Notes: a model not told the origin generated them from the sequence alone. A stretch of 19,428 nt of DNA from Candidatus Scybalocola fimicaballi (GCA_002317115.1 DCIP01000226.1:1-19428), one strand, 5' to 3'; shown: positions 8,857 through 17,396, counted from the stretch's first letter. Translations and numbers: made by a program.

Positions 8857-10188
8857 ATGGAAGCCAAAGAAATACTTGCTAAATTGGGGGATTTAGCCTC
8901 CAAACTAATCAAACATCCTAAAGAATATATCGACGACGTGGTGGAACTGCTCCACATGGGCGGTGAACTGAGACTGGTTGGACCGTTATTCAAAACCGCC
9001 GAAGTCATTGTGCTTTGTCTGCTCGGATTCAACGAGAAGAAGATCGGTCAGAAAGCTAAGAGCCTGACTTATTTTACAATCTTCTCCATCATCCCCGTCT
9101 TGGCATTCATCATTGCCATGACTAAAGGATTTGGCTACGACGGTAAGGTGATCGAGTACGTCCAAGACACTCTTGGAGAAAACGGGGAAAGACTGATGCC
9201 ACTGTTCAAAATGGCTGAAAACCAACTCGAATACTCTAGAGGTGGAGTCATCCTCGGTTTCGGTATCGCATTCTTGCTTTGGTCTATCTATAGCATCTTC
9301 TCTGAAGTAGAGTCTTTCTTCAACGAGATATGGAGAGTGTCGACGTCGCGAAGCATCATACGTCGTGCTTCCAACTACATCTCCACCCTCCTCGTCATCT
9401 CACTACTAATGGTGGTAAGCATCGGTTTGAAATCCTTCGCCGAAGAGATCAGCGACTTTGCTGGATTCGTGGTGACGGTGATGATGCCATTCTTTGCAGT
9501 AATCTTGATGTTTCTGTTCCTCTACATCGCGATTCCCAACACCCGCGTCAAAATGAGAAACGCATTTGTGTCGTCAATCATAGCGAGCATCTCTTTTGCC
9601 GTGCTCTACACGGTATTCACCAACATCATGTTTTATGCCACAAGCTACAACAAAATCTACGGAAGTATCGCCACAATCGTGTTGGGATTGATGTTTATGA
9701 ATTATTTCTGGGTGATCACACTCAGTGGAGCCGAACTCTGTTTCTCAATGCAGAGCAATGGCAACCTGACGTCGATCACATCAAGAGAGCATAATAAATC
9801 CGACTACGAGGATGATTTGTACCGTCTGCAAATAGCATCATCTATCTATAAAAGATTCAGCGAGGCAAAGGATGGAAAAGTAAGTTATACCGACGTCAAA
9901 ACATTAAGCGAAGAGTCAAAACTACCGTCGCACCACGTGATGGACTACCTTGACAAACTTCGTTCGGCTGGAATTGTGAGTAAAGTACAGATTAACGGCA
10001 GAGAAGACTGTTTTCAGCCAGCCATGCCAGTGGAGCAGATGACGATGCGACTATTCTTCAATAAGATCCATTCCGTCGACTTTAATATCGACGCGAATAC
10101 ACCAATCAGCGTCATCAAGCATTTCAACAATCATATCGCCAATATCGAAGGAGCGACAAGCGACATGCTGATTAAGGATTTGATTTAA
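8857..10188 (+). CDS. YihY/BrkB-family inner-membrane protein
   Basis: Integral membrane protein of the YihY/virulence factor BrkB family, once misnamed ribonuclease BN. The physiological role is not established. The 443-residue product has about six membrane segments (roughly 70-90, 130-150, 175-195, 205-227, 240-260, 270-298). Family blocks are present: KAKSLTYFTIFSIIPVLAF, FNEIWRV, IPNTRVKMRNAF and YNKIYGSIATIVLG...TLSGAEL. The ATG at 8857 is preferred over an in-frame ATG at 8797, because the latter lies inside the RNase P RNA and would add an unconserved extension. Residues 315-443 form a soluble, charged C-terminal extension. Its helices at about 320-375 (YTDVKTLSEESKLPSHHVMDYL...GIV) read like a winged-helix fold, a guess from pattern. 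No separate promoter is visible, so the gene may be read from the rnpB promoter. Confidence 0.93.
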   Translation: MEAKEILAKLGDLASKLIKHPKEYIDDVVELLHMGGELRLVGPLFKTAEVIVLCLLGFNEKKIGQKAKSLTYFTIFSIIPVLAFIIAMTKGFGYDGKVIEYVQDTLGENGERLMPLFKMAENQLEYSRGGVILGFGIAFLLWSIYSIFSEVESFFNEIWRVSTSRSIIRRASNYISTLLVISLLMVVSIGLKSFAEEISDFAGFVVTVMMPFFAVILMFLFLYIAIPNTRVKMRNAFVSSIIASISFAVLYTVFTNIMFYATSYNKIYGSIATIVLGLMFMNYFWVITLSGAELCFSMQSNGNLTSITSREHNKSDYEDDLYRLQIASSIYKRFSEAKDGKVSYTDVKTLSEESKLPSHHVMDYLDKLRSAGIVSKVQINGREDCFQPAMPVEQMTMRLFFNKIHSVDFNIDANTPISVIKHFNNHIANIEGATSDMLIKDLI

Positions 10189-10200
10189 TTGAATGGGTTT

Positions 10201-10366
10201 CCGACACACGCTGCCGACACACGCAATCCGACACCTGCTGCGCAGGAATCGGCTACCCTTGACTGCGTCAAAACAGGTCCGCTGGGCCTCTAACACGCTG
10301 CCAACACACGCTTATTTTCTTACAAACGTTGGATTCCTCACACAAACAGGTCAAGCGGACCTGTTT
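10201..10366. repeat. Repeat-rich intergenic segment with competing inverted repeats
   Basis: This segment lies between the yihY-like gene and the convergent OmpA-type gene. CCGACACACG occurs at 10201 and 10214, with variants CCGACACCTG at 10228 and CCAACACACG at 10301. The 19-base unit ACACGCTGCCGACACACGC (10206-10224) recurs at 10293-10311 with one change. AAACAGGTCCGCT (10271-10283) is a perfect 13-bp inverted repeat of 10354-10366. The same right arm can also fold locally with AAACAGGTC (10344-10352) as a 9-bp hairpin with a 5-base loop. The base composition is richer in G+C than the flanks. A 64-codon open frame crosses it but is composed of the repeats and is not called as a gene. Confidence 0.7.
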
Positions 10367-10396
10367 CGCTTGCGACGCCTTATTTGAATTTTGGGA

Positions 10397-10435
10397 GATA
10401 CCATTTATTCGGTCGAAGACGGAATAAATGGTATC
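10397..10435. repeat. 14-bp perfect inverted repeat (hairpin)
   Basis: GATACCATTTATTC (10397-10410) and GAATAAATGGTATC (10422-10435) are exact inverted copies around an 11-base loop. The loop itself contains GTCGAAGAC, a 3-bp mini-stem. No T tract follows on either strand, so a simple terminator is unlikely. It lies next to the terminator of the OmpA-type gene. Confidence 0.75.
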
Positions 10436-10455
10436 GGGTTCAATGATTTAAGTAA

Positions 10456-10487
10456 AAAGGCGTCACCTCAAATGAGATGACGCCTTT
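10456..10487 (-). terminator. Terminator of the OmpA-type gene
   Basis: AAAGGCGTCA (10456-10465) pairs with TGACGCCTTT (10478-10487). The inner CTC/GAG pairs extend the stem past one mismatch to an AAAT loop. On the minus strand the stem is followed by TTTTT (10458-10454), and it lies 23 bases past the stop of the minus-strand gene. The opposite strand has a shorter tail (TTTATA) and may also stop yihY read-through. Confidence 0.88.
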
Positions 10488-10510
10488 ATAAATATGATTA
10501 AGATATCAGA

Positions 10511-11755
10511 TTAGAACACCTGAATCTCAACTCGTCTGTTCTTCTCAGGAATATCACTGATTGGCTTAGATGAACCCATTCCGTGAGTGTACAATCTGTT
10601 TCTGTCAATTCCCTTGCTTACCAAGTAGTCAGCAACTGAGGTTGCACGATCCTTCGACAACTGAATGTTGATATCCTCTGGACCATCAGCACTTGAGTGA
10701 CCAACGATTCTCATTCTCTTGTCTGGATTTGCCTCAAGATACTTTACGATTCCATCGAGTGTCTCGTGTGAATCCTCGTTTAGTTTAGCACTACCAACCT
10801 CGAAGTTGATGTTGTTGAAACTTGACGACAAACCTTTCTCCAAGTTGTCTGCGATCGCCTGTGCAATCTCATCAGAAGTCTTAGCCTCGATGATAGCATC
10901 CTTCATAGAGTCCTTTGCTGCTGCAGCGATACTGTCTGCGATCATTCTCGCACGTAAAGCCTCAGCACGCATGATTGAATCCTGATACAAACTGTCTGCC
11001 AAGAATGCTGCTCTATCCTTTGCGTTCTGCTTGTTTAGAGCAACTGGCTCACCACATGTGAAATCCTTACCGTCGTTGCAAGCCTTCATCATAAAGAATC
11101 CGAATAGCAAAAGCATCAAGATCACAGGGATCCACTTACAGTTGCATGATGCGTTTGTATCGTCGCTTGAAACTTCCTCAACTGGCTTATCTTTTTTAGG
11201 TAGTGATGCTGCGCCCAACATGAACGGATCTTCAGCCTTACCCTCAGAATCTCCCCCGTTAGCACGTGTCTCTACAGTCTCAGCCACTGGTTTGCTCTCT
11301 ATTGAAGCTCCACTTCCGATTCGAAGTGTGTTAAGATCTTCCTGCGCGGCTACAACATCATATTCGTTCAAACCTTCCAACCAGAAACTGCCTCTCTCAC
11401 CTGGACGCTTTGTCTTGCTGAACTCAGCAACTTCAATTCCAAATTGTTTAGCATGCTCAACAACCTTATTGAAATCAGCATTGTTCCATGCCTCAATCAT
11501 CGCCAACTCTGTACCGTCGGCCAAGAAGATTGTCTCGTCTGCACGCTCGAAATATCTCTTCTCGTAATCTTTTACGCTGTCCTTGTCTCTTACATCAAGA
11601 AACATTGACTCTTTTGCTGCTGAACTTAAACTTGCAGGAAATGCCTGGTCTAGTTCTGCCTTTGTCGTTTTTGGATTAAGTACCAAATATGCCTCAACAA
11701 TTCCCAACACGGTGCGGCTCTGCGCTCTACCGTGAACTTTTATTTTGCTGTCCAT
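10511..11755 (-). CDS. Single-span membrane protein with C-terminal OmpA-like peptidoglycan-binding domain
   Basis: Probable anchor between the inner membrane and the cell wall. The 414-residue product has no signal peptide. Residues 1-140 form a soluble, charged domain I do not recognise, opening KVHGRAQSRTVLGIVEAYL. A low-complexity acidic linker (150-203) precedes a CNCKW segment and one membrane span (about 208-224). An Ala/Asp/Glu-rich helix-forming stretch (240-310) follows, then the OmpA domain (about 312-414): INFEVGSAKL, GHSS, LSKDRATSVADYL and NRRVEI. This order predicts a cytosolic N-terminus and a periplasmic OmpA domain, as in MotB. At the position of the usual GH-T-D aspartate, which binds diaminopimelate, the sequence has Ser (GHSSADG), while the partner Arg (LSKDRA) is present. 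The gene is monocistronic and divergent from uvrA. Its function is unknown beyond wall binding. Confidence 0.92.
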   Translation of the reverse strand: MDSKIKVHGRAQSRTVLGIVEAYLVLNPKTTKAELDQAFPASLSSAAKESMFLDVRDKDSVKDYEKRYFERADETIFLADGTELAMIEAWNNADFNKVVEHAKQFGIEVAEFSKTKRPGERGSFWLEGLNEYDVVAAQEDLNTLRIGSGASIESKPVAETVETRANGGDSEGKAEDPFMLGAASLPKKDKPVEEVSSDDTNASCNCKWIPVILMLLLFGFFMMKACNDGKDFTCGEPVALNKQNAKDRAAFLADSLYQDSIMRAEALRARMIADSIAAAAKDSMKDAIIEAKTSDEIAQAIADNLEKGLSSSFNNINFEVGSAKLNEDSHETLDGIVKYLEANPDKRMRIVGHSSADGPEDINIQLSKDRATSVADYLVSKGIDRNRLYTHGMGSSKPISDIPEKNRRVEIQVF

Positions 11756-11790
11756 ATATTATTTTGTAATCTTTGATTTATTCTTAATTA

Positions 11791-11798
11791 CAAAAATA
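11791..11798 (-). promoter_or_regulatory. Promoter -7 box of the OmpA-type gene
   Basis: Read on the minus strand, TATTTTTG matches TAnnTTTG. It lies 35 bases upstream of the ATG at 11755. It sits within 14 bases of the opposite-facing uvrA box, so the two promoters share a short 91-bp divergent region. Confidence 0.5.
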
Positions 11799-11811
11799 TA
11801 AAAAGAATTGA

Positions 11812-11819
11812 TAACTTTG
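11812..11819 (+). promoter_or_regulatory. Promoter -7 box of uvrA
   Basis: TAACTTTG matches TAnnTTTG and predicts a start near 11826, leaving a leader of about 20 nt before the ATG at 11847. No clear -33 box and no LexA-type palindrome are visible in the divergent region. Confidence 0.5.
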
Positions 11820-11846
11820 TAGAAATTTTCAAATTTGTAGCAAACT

Positions 11847-14708
11847 ATGGCTGTTAAAGCAGAAGAGGCAATCGAAACAGAGCAGATTGAGGTTTATGGA
11901 GCAAGAGTCCACAATCTTAAAAATATTGACGTGTCTATTCCACGCAACAAGTTGACGGTGATCACCGGACTTAGTGGCAGTGGAAAATCGTCGCTTGCTT
12001 TCGACACTATCTTCGCTGAAGGCCAACGCAGATATATCGAGACTTTTTCTGCCTACGCCCGCAATTTCCTTGGCAATGTGGAGCGTCCCGACGTGGATAA
12101 GATCACAGGTTTGAGCCCGGTAATCTCTATCGAGCAAAAGACTACCAATAAGAATCCTCGCTCTACCGTCGGCACAACAACTGAGATCTACGACTTCCTC
12201 CGTCTTCTTTTCGCAAGAGCCGGTGAGGCTTTCTCGTATGAGACGGGAGAGAAAATGGTGAAATACAGCGAGGAACAAATCCTTAATCTTATCGAGACTG
12301 ATTATGCTGGCGACGGAATTATCATCCTTGCACCAGTCGTGAAAGCCAGAAAAGGTCACTACAAAGAGTTGTTTGAGCAGATCCGCAAAAAGGGATTCCA
12401 TAATGTCCGTGTCGACGGGGAGATCATGCCGATCACGCTTGGAATGAAGGTGGACCGTTATAAGAACCACAATATTGAGATTGAGGTCGACAAACTGATG
12501 GTTCAGCCTAAAGACGCTCACAGAATCCGTGAGTCGGTCCGCTTGGCAATGAAACTTGGAGAAGGAGAGGTGATGATCGTGCGACGTGGAGAAGAGAATG
12601 CCCGTCATTTCAGCCGTCATTTGATGTGCCCCACTTCGGGAATCTCATACGCCGAGCCAGCACCTCATAATTTCTCATTCAACTCACCCCACGGAGCCTG
12701 CCCCCACTGTAAAGGTTTGGGAATGGTGACAACGGTCGACGTCGACAAGATTATTCCAGATAAGAGCATAAGTATCTACGCAGGCGGTATCGTTCCGCTT
12801 GGAAAATATAAGAAGAATGTTTTCTTCTCTCAACTTGAAGTGATCGCCGAAAAATACGGTTTCACTTTGAAAGATCCTATTTCTGAGATTCCTGAAGAGG
12901 CTCTCGACATCATTCTAAACGGAACAGACGAGTTGATCCAAGTGAAGAATGAGGCGACGGGAGTTGTCAGCCGACCACTTGGTTTTGAGGGAGTTATGCA
13001 ATATGTGGAGATGCAACAGGAAGATGAAGCGTCAGCCACAGCACAGAAATGGGCGTCTCAGTTTAGCAAAACCACCGTCTGCCCAGAGTGTCAGGGACAG
13101 AGATTGAAGAAAGAGGCTTTACATTTCCGCATCAACGGAGTGAATATCGCCAAACTTTCCGAAATGGATTTGGCTCAGCTTATGGAATGGTGCAAGACAG
13201 CCGAGTCTGGCATGAGCGACAAGCAGAAAGCCATCGCAAGTGAGATTTTGAAAGAGATCAGCACAAGAATACAGTTCTTGCTCGACGTCGGACTTGAATA
13301 TCTAAGTTTGAATCGTGCCAGCGTCACTCTATCCGGTGGAGAGAGCCAGCGAATCCGTTTGGCGACACAGATCGGATCACAACTTGTCAACGTGCTTTAC
13401 ATCCTCGACGAGCCAAGCATCGGATTGCACCAGAGAGATAATATCCGACTAATCAACTCATTAAAGAGTCTACGTGATGTCGGCAACACAGTCATCGTTG
13501 TCGAGCACGATAAAGATATGATGCTTAACGCCGACCACATCGTCGACATCGGTCCAAAAGCCGGACGACTTGGTGGAGAGGTTGTCTTCTCAGGCACACC
13601 AAAGGAGATGCTGAAGAAAGGCACAACCACAGCGCAGTATCTATCGGGAGAGAGAAATATCCTTCCAAACGAAACATTGCGTGAAGGCAACGGCAAAGCC
13701 ATCACTCTATACGGAGCGAAAGGAAATAATTTGAAGGGAGCGACGGTAACATTCCCACTTGGAATGTTAGTCGTAGTGACCGGAGTGTCAGGTAGTGGCA
13801 AGAGCACACTTATCAACGACACGTTGCAGCCAATCCTCAGCCAGAAATTCTACCGTTCGTTGCAGGATCCACTTCCATACGACGCAATCGACGGAATTGA
13901 AAATATAGACAAGGTCATCAACGTCGACCAGACACCTATTGGCCGCACACCTCGTTCAAATCCAGCCACATACACTGGAATATTCTCTGATATCCGAGCA
14001 TTATTCGTGAATGCGCCAGAGTCGAAAATCAGAGGTTACAAGCCAGGACGCTTCTCATTCAACGTCAAAGGAGGAAGATGTGAGGCATGTATGGGCAACG
14101 GATTCAAGACCATCGAGATGAATTTCTTGCCAGACGTGTTGACTCCATGTGAGGAGTGCCACGGAAAGAGATACAACCGTGAGACATTGGAAGTGCGATT
14201 CAAAGGCAAGAGCATTGCCGACGTACTCGACATGACAATCAACATGGCTGTAGAATTCTTCGAGAATGTACCGACTATCTACCAGAAAGTCAAGACATTG
14301 CAAGAAATCGGTTTGGGTTATATCAAACTTGGACAGCCATCCACTACCCTATCCGGAGGTGAGAGCCAGCGTATCAAATTGGCTACAGAGTTGATCAAGA
14401 AAGACACAGGCCATACAATGTATATCTTGGACGAGCCGACAACCGGACTACACTTCGAGGATATCAAAGTGTTGCTTGGAGTGTTGCAAAGACTTGTGGA
14501 CAAAGGAAATACCGTCGTCGTCATCGAGCACAACCTGGATGTCATCAAAGTGGCGGACTATATCGTCGACATGGGACCAGGCGGAGGACGCAACGGAGGA
14601 AAAGTCGTTTGTTGCGGACGACCAAGCGAAGTCGCAGCATGTGAAGAGAGTTTCACCGGCAAATTCTTGAAAGAGGAATTCGACTGGATCAAAAAACATA
14701 CCAAATAA
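11847..14708 (+). CDS. uvrA: Excinuclease ABC subunit A (UvrA)
   Basis: DNA-damage recognition ATPase of nucleotide excision repair. It loads UvrB on lesions as a UvrA2-UvrB complex. The 953-residue product has the full tandem ABC layout: first Walker [10 protein letters not shown] (41-49); the UvrB-binding and insertion region; a zinc module starting at Cys261 and ending [10 protein letters not shown]; a CPECQGQRL block; first signature LSGGESQRI at 495; second Walker [10 protein letters not shown] at 646; the C-terminal zinc finger starting CEAC at 745 and ending CEEC; second signature near 835; and [11 protein letters not shown]. In the first zinc module the opening pair reads CPTS rather than the usual CPxC, so one of four ligands appears absent. 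The gene is divergent from the OmpA-type gene. The C-terminus ends cleanly at TKK-HTK-like residues. Confidence 0.98.
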   Translation: MAVKAEEAIETEQIEVYGARVHNLKNIDVSIPRNKLTVITGLSGSGKSSLAFDTIFAEGQRRYIETFSAYARNFLGNVERPDVDKITGLSPVISIEQKTTNKNPRSTVGTTTEIYDFLRLLFARAGEAFSYETGEKMVKYSEEQILNLIETDYAGDGIIILAPVVKARKGHYKELFEQIRKKGFHNVRVDGEIMPITLGMKVDRYKNHNIEIEVDKLMVQPKDAHRIRESVRLAMKLGEGEVMIVRRGEENARHFSRHLMCPTSGISYAEPAPHNFSFNSPHGACPHCKGLGMVTTVDVDKIIPDKSISIYAGGIVPLGKYKKNVFFSQLEVIAEKYGFTLKDPISEIPEEALDIILNGTDELIQVKNEATGVVSRPLGFEGVMQYVEMQQEDEASATAQKWASQFSKTTVCPECQGQRLKKEALHFRINGVNIAKLSEMDLAQLMEWCKTAESGMSDKQKAIASEILKEISTRIQFLLDVGLEYLSLNRASVTLSGGESQRIRLATQIGSQLVNVLYILDEPSIGLHQRDNIRLINSLKSLRDVGNTVIVVEHDKDMMLNADHIVDIGPKAGRLGGEVVFSGTPKEMLKKGTTTAQYLSGERNILPNETLREGNGKAITLYGAKGNNLKGATVTFPLGMLVVVTGVSGSGKSTLINDTLQPILSQKFYRSLQDPLPYDAIDGIENIDKVINVDQTPIGRTPRSNPATYTGIFSDIRALFVNAPESKIRGYKPGRFSFNVKGGRCEACMGNGFKTIEMNFLPDVLTPCEECHGKRYNRETLEVRFKGKSIADVLDMTINMAVEFFENVPTIYQKVKTLQEIGLGYIKLGQPSTTLSGGESQRIKLATELIKKDTGHTMYILDEPTTGLHFEDIKVLLGVLQRLVDKGNTVVVIEHNLDVIKVADYIVDMGPGGGRNGGKVVCCGRPSEVAACEESFTGKFLKEEFDWIKKHTK

Positions 14709-14717
14709 CAATTTGCA

Positions 14718-14739
14718 AAGATGCGGCATGCCGCGTCTT
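14718..14739 (+). terminator. Palindromic hairpin after uvrA
   Basis: AAGATGCGG (14718-14726) pairs with CCGCGTCTT (14731-14739), with one T-G wobble, around a CATG loop. It starts 10 bases past the uvrA stop. No T tract follows, so termination is likely incomplete and the next gene (no TAnnTTTG box found in 14709-14761) may be partly read from uvrA. It resembles the hairpin at 1427-1447. Confidence 0.5.
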
Positions 14740-14761
14740 CAATGCCTAAAACAAAAGATTA

Positions 14762-16699
14762 ATGGACAAATGGCATAATATTAAAGAGTGTGGCAAATTC
14801 ATTTTGAAATCACACTTAACATTCGTTCTTCTAGGAGCAATTATCAGAATCACAGAGATAACCACTTGCAGTCACTTAATGTTGGAAAAGAACAAAAGCG
14901 ATTTTGCAAAGATTGCGGAAGGAGTGTTGCGAGGATCTGTGTTTGACACATCCATATCTGGAATGGCACTTGTTTTACCGATAATAGTTTTAGGACTGTC
15001 ATGCACATTCGGATTTATAAAGAAATCGATCATTAAAGGATTTGGCATATTTGTAGGAATATTATATGCATTGTCTGTAGCCATATCGATAGGCAATATT
15101 CCGTATATCTCATATAAAATGGCCAATCTATGTTTAGCAGACCTTTCATACCTGAGCAAACCGGGAGAAATGATCGGCATGTTGACGGGAGAGCCACTGT
15201 ATTTTGCATTCTTTGTTATCGGATGGATATTAGTGGCCGCCATAACATACATCATCTGGAAATATGCGAAATCGGCAAACATAAAAGAGTCTGACAATTC
15301 ATCGTTTGCTTGGAGCAACCTGGTAGCGACGCTATTAGCGACAACCGTTTGTTTTCTATTGATCCGAGGTAACAATCCTCCGACAAATGACAAGAAAGCC
15401 ATATTCGGAAGGCCGGTGACATTCATCTTTGCGATATATTCCGACGATGCATTTCTAAACTTATCAGCTCAGTCGCCAACGTTTGGACTAATCAAAGAGA
15501 TTACCCATTTAGGGCGTAAAATAAAGACAGGAATAAGCAACGAAGAAGCATTTGCCTATATCAACAACCTAAGGAAACAAACAAGAGCGTCTTTGAAGGA
15601 CGTAGGCCAAGACTCATCCAAAAATGTCAAAAAGAATGTGGTAATGATCATTATGGAGAGTATGTCAGCCAACTTCATGAAGACATTCGGCAATGAATCC
15701 GAACTAACGCCATGCCTTGACTCTCTGTTTGCCCACTCGTATGCATTCTATAATGCGTGGAGCAACGGAGCGAGGACAAACAACGCCATATTCTCCACTC
15801 AAACATCCCTACCAGGCTGTCTGAACATCAACATGTTGGAGACTCCGTTAAGCAAAGAGAACACTGCTCTTGCCCCTATGCTATCAGCCAACGGTTACAG
15901 CACAAACTTCTTCTTGTCGCACCATAAGACATTCGACAACATCTCCGTATTCTTTGTTGCCCAGCCGTTCGACTACATACACTCAGAGGAAGAGTACGGA
16001 TTCAGAGAGATGGAATGGGGATTGAGAGACTCCACACTATTCTCAGTAGCATTGGATTCCATCAATCACCTGACAAAAAAGTCAGACAGGCCATTCTATT
16101 CTGCAATCTTGACATGCAGCAACCATCCTACATACTCCATTCCGTCGCCCTACAACGAGATGTATACACAGATGGACTATTGCGCTGTGAGATATGCAGA
16201 CGCTTCTATCGACTCGTTCATGAGCAGAGCTTCAAGAGAGCCATGGTTTGAGAACACGGTTTTCGTATTCACCGGAGACCACGGACGCCTTGTTGGCACA
16301 CCAGACGGAATTGTAGCGTCGTCGCTAAACCATATCCCTATGTTCTTCTACGGAAAGGACATCAAGCCAGCAAAAGACTCATTGCTTATGATGCAGATCG
16401 ACTTGGCACCTACTATTTTAGATTTGCTCGGAATAGATTGCCAAGAGTATTCCGGACTGGGAATCAACAGATTAAAAATGACAAGAGACACCGCCATCTA
16501 CACGTCCAACAATTATTTTATAGCCAGAACTGCAGACAAAGCATACTTTCTGGATATGGATACCAACAGCGGCACACTTTACGATCTTAACGAAGACTTC
16601 ACTCTCACCAATTGCCAAACCGGAAATATTCCAGAGTTTGACAAACAGATAAACATGCAGATTCAGGCTTTATATACAATTCAAAACAGAGAAAAATAA
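14762..16699 (+). CDS. LTA synthase / sulfatase-fold membrane phosphotransferase
   Basis: Inner-membrane enzyme of the lipoteichoic-acid synthase/alkaline-phosphatase superfamily. In Gram-negative relatives such proteins move phosphoglycerol or phosphoethanolamine groups onto envelope glycans or lipids; the substrate here is unknown. The 645-residue product has five membrane spans (about 18-36, 66-88, 92-112, 146-166, 184-202), then a periplasmic catalytic domain from about 290. Visible landmarks are NVVMIIMES with metal ligand Glu299, NGARTNNAIFS with probable nucleophile Thr339, CSNHPTYSIP with His455, and FTGDHG with Asp506/His507. These parallel E255, T300 and D475/H476 of S. aureus LtaS. 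The enzyme therefore appears intact. A degenerate copy of the same gene begins 9 bases after its stop. Confidence 0.9.
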   Translation: MDKWHNIKECGKFILKSHLTFVLLGAIIRITEITTCSHLMLEKNKSDFAKIAEGVLRGSVFDTSISGMALVLPIIVLGLSCTFGFIKKSIIKGFGIFVGILYALSVAISIGNIPYISYKMANLCLADLSYLSKPGEMIGMLTGEPLYFAFFVIGWILVAAITYIIWKYAKSANIKESDNSSFAWSNLVATLLATTVCFLLIRGNNPPTNDKKAIFGRPVTFIFAIYSDDAFLNLSAQSPTFGLIKEITHLGRKIKTGISNEEAFAYINNLRKQTRASLKDVGQDSSKNVKKNVVMIIMESMSANFMKTFGNESELTPCLDSLFAHSYAFYNAWSNGARTNNAIFSTQTSLPGCLNINMLETPLSKENTALAPMLSANGYSTNFFLSHHKTFDNISVFFVAQPFDYIHSEEEYGFREMEWGLRDSTLFSVALDSINHLTKKSDRPFYSAILTCSNHPTYSIPSPYNEMYTQMDYCAVRYADASIDSFMSRASREPWFENTVFVFTGDHGRLVGTPDGIVASSLNHIPMFFYGKDIKPAKDSLLMMQIDLAPTILDLLGIDCQEYSGLGINRLKMTRDTAIYTSNNYFIARTADKAYFLDMDTNSGTLYDLNEDFTLTNCQTGNIPEFDKQINMQIQALYTIQNREK

Positions 16700-16708
16700 A
16701 TTCAGGCA

Positions 16709-17274
16709 ATGGATAAATGGCATAATATAAAAGAGTGTGGAAAATTCATTTTGAAATCGCACTGCGCGGTGAGATATGCAGATGCTTCAATAGACACCTT
16801 CATGAAAAGGGCGTCCAGAGAGCCTTGGTTCGCCAATACCATTTTCGTATTTACCGGGGACCACGGAAAAATCATAGGCAAACCAGATGGATTGACACCA
16901 ACATCACAAAACCACATCCTATCTTCTTTTATGGCAAAGGCATAGAGGCAAAGAAAGATTCATCGCTAATGACACAGATAGATATAATGCCAACAATATT
17001 AGGTATGCTTGGAATAGAATGTCCCAACTATTCAGGACTCGGAACCAATCAAATGGATATGGCCAAAGACACTGCCATCTATACTGTAAACAACTATTTC
17101 ATAGCGAGAACAGCTGACGACGCATATTATCTGGATATTGAAACAAACACAGGAACCATATTTGAAATATACAAAGACTACACACTAACAAATCCAGTTT
17201 CAGGCAATAGGCCAGAGTTTGATCAGCTTATAAAAAAACATATACAAGCATTATACTCATATTGGAAATATTAA
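16709..17274 (+). pseudogene. Decayed tandem copy of the LTA-synthase-like gene (internal deletion plus frameshift)
   Basis: The first 18 codons encode exactly the same residues as the upstream gene (MDKWHNIKECGKFILKSH), with four silent base differences. The sequence then jumps to the homologue of upstream residue Cys474 (CAVRYADASID...), so about 455 codons are missing. Lost are all membrane spans, Glu299 and the Thr339 nucleophile; the TGDHG metal motif remains. The first frame stops at 16943. The homologous frame resumes in another phase: NHI-P-IFFYGKGIEAKKD is restored by adding one C in the CC of ATCCTATC at 16917-16923. Homology then runs to the natural C-terminus (HIQALY...). It cannot make an active enzyme. 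The other differences from the upstream gene are mostly conservative or silent, so the copy was probably functional for some time before it broke. A sequencing error could explain the frameshift but not the deletion. Confidence 0.88.
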
Positions 17275-17303
17275 CCAGACATCAGAAATTCCACAATATT
17301 AAG

Positions 17304-17322
17304 AAGGCGGGGAACCCCGCCT
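17304..17322 (+). terminator. Terminator closing the LTA-synthase/pseudogene unit
   Basis: AAGGCGGGG and CCCCGCCTT are exact inverted arms separated by AA. Because two bases cannot form a loop, the effective stem is 8 bp with a GAAC loop. TTTAACATTTTTT follows. It lies 29 bases after the pseudogene stop and isolates the tetR promoter from upstream transcription. Confidence 0.9.
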
Positions 17323-17340
17323 TTTAACATTTTTTAAAAA

Positions 17341-17356
17341 TTGAACGTTCATTCAA
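17341..17356. promoter_or_regulatory. Operator-like palindrome 1 upstream of tetR
   Basis: TTGAACGTTCATTCAA contains the perfect palindrome TGAACGTTCA and an overlapping TTGAA-N6-TTCAA inverted repeat. An identical copy lies 30 bp downstream, three helical turns away and so on the same DNA face. It is probably the binding site of the adjacent TetR-family protein. Confidence 0.75.
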
Positions 17357-17370
17357 ATTTTTCCAATAAA

Positions 17371-17386
17371 TTGAACGTTCATTCAA
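17371..17386. promoter_or_regulatory. Operator-like palindrome 2, over the tetR -33 region
   Basis: Second identical copy of TTGAACGTTCATTCAA. It ends 10 bases before the -7 box of tetR and so covers the expected -33 contact region. Binding there should block RNA polymerase, which predicts negative autoregulation. Confidence 0.75.
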
Positions 17387-17396
17387 AAACTTTTCT

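Noticed and set aside
10201..10311. Possible CRISPR-like array from the CCGACACACG repeats
   Set aside because: Units are only 10-19 bases, irregularly spaced and few in number, with no cas genes nearby.
10193..10387. 64-codon open reading frame on the + strand after the yihY-like gene
   Set aside because: It is built from the intergenic repeats (LPTHA appears twice because the DNA unit repeats), has no ribosome-binding or promoter signal and resembles no protein I know.
11829..12620. 263-codon open frame opposite the 5' part of uvrA
   Set aside because: It is antisense to a fully conserved UvrA region, with low-complexity His/Asp/Leu-rich content and no recognisable domain.
16917..16923. 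Programmed frameshift in the LTA-synthase-like copy
   Set aside because: No slippery heptamer or downstream structure is present, and the copy already lacks its membrane and catalytic parts, so ordinary decay is simpler.
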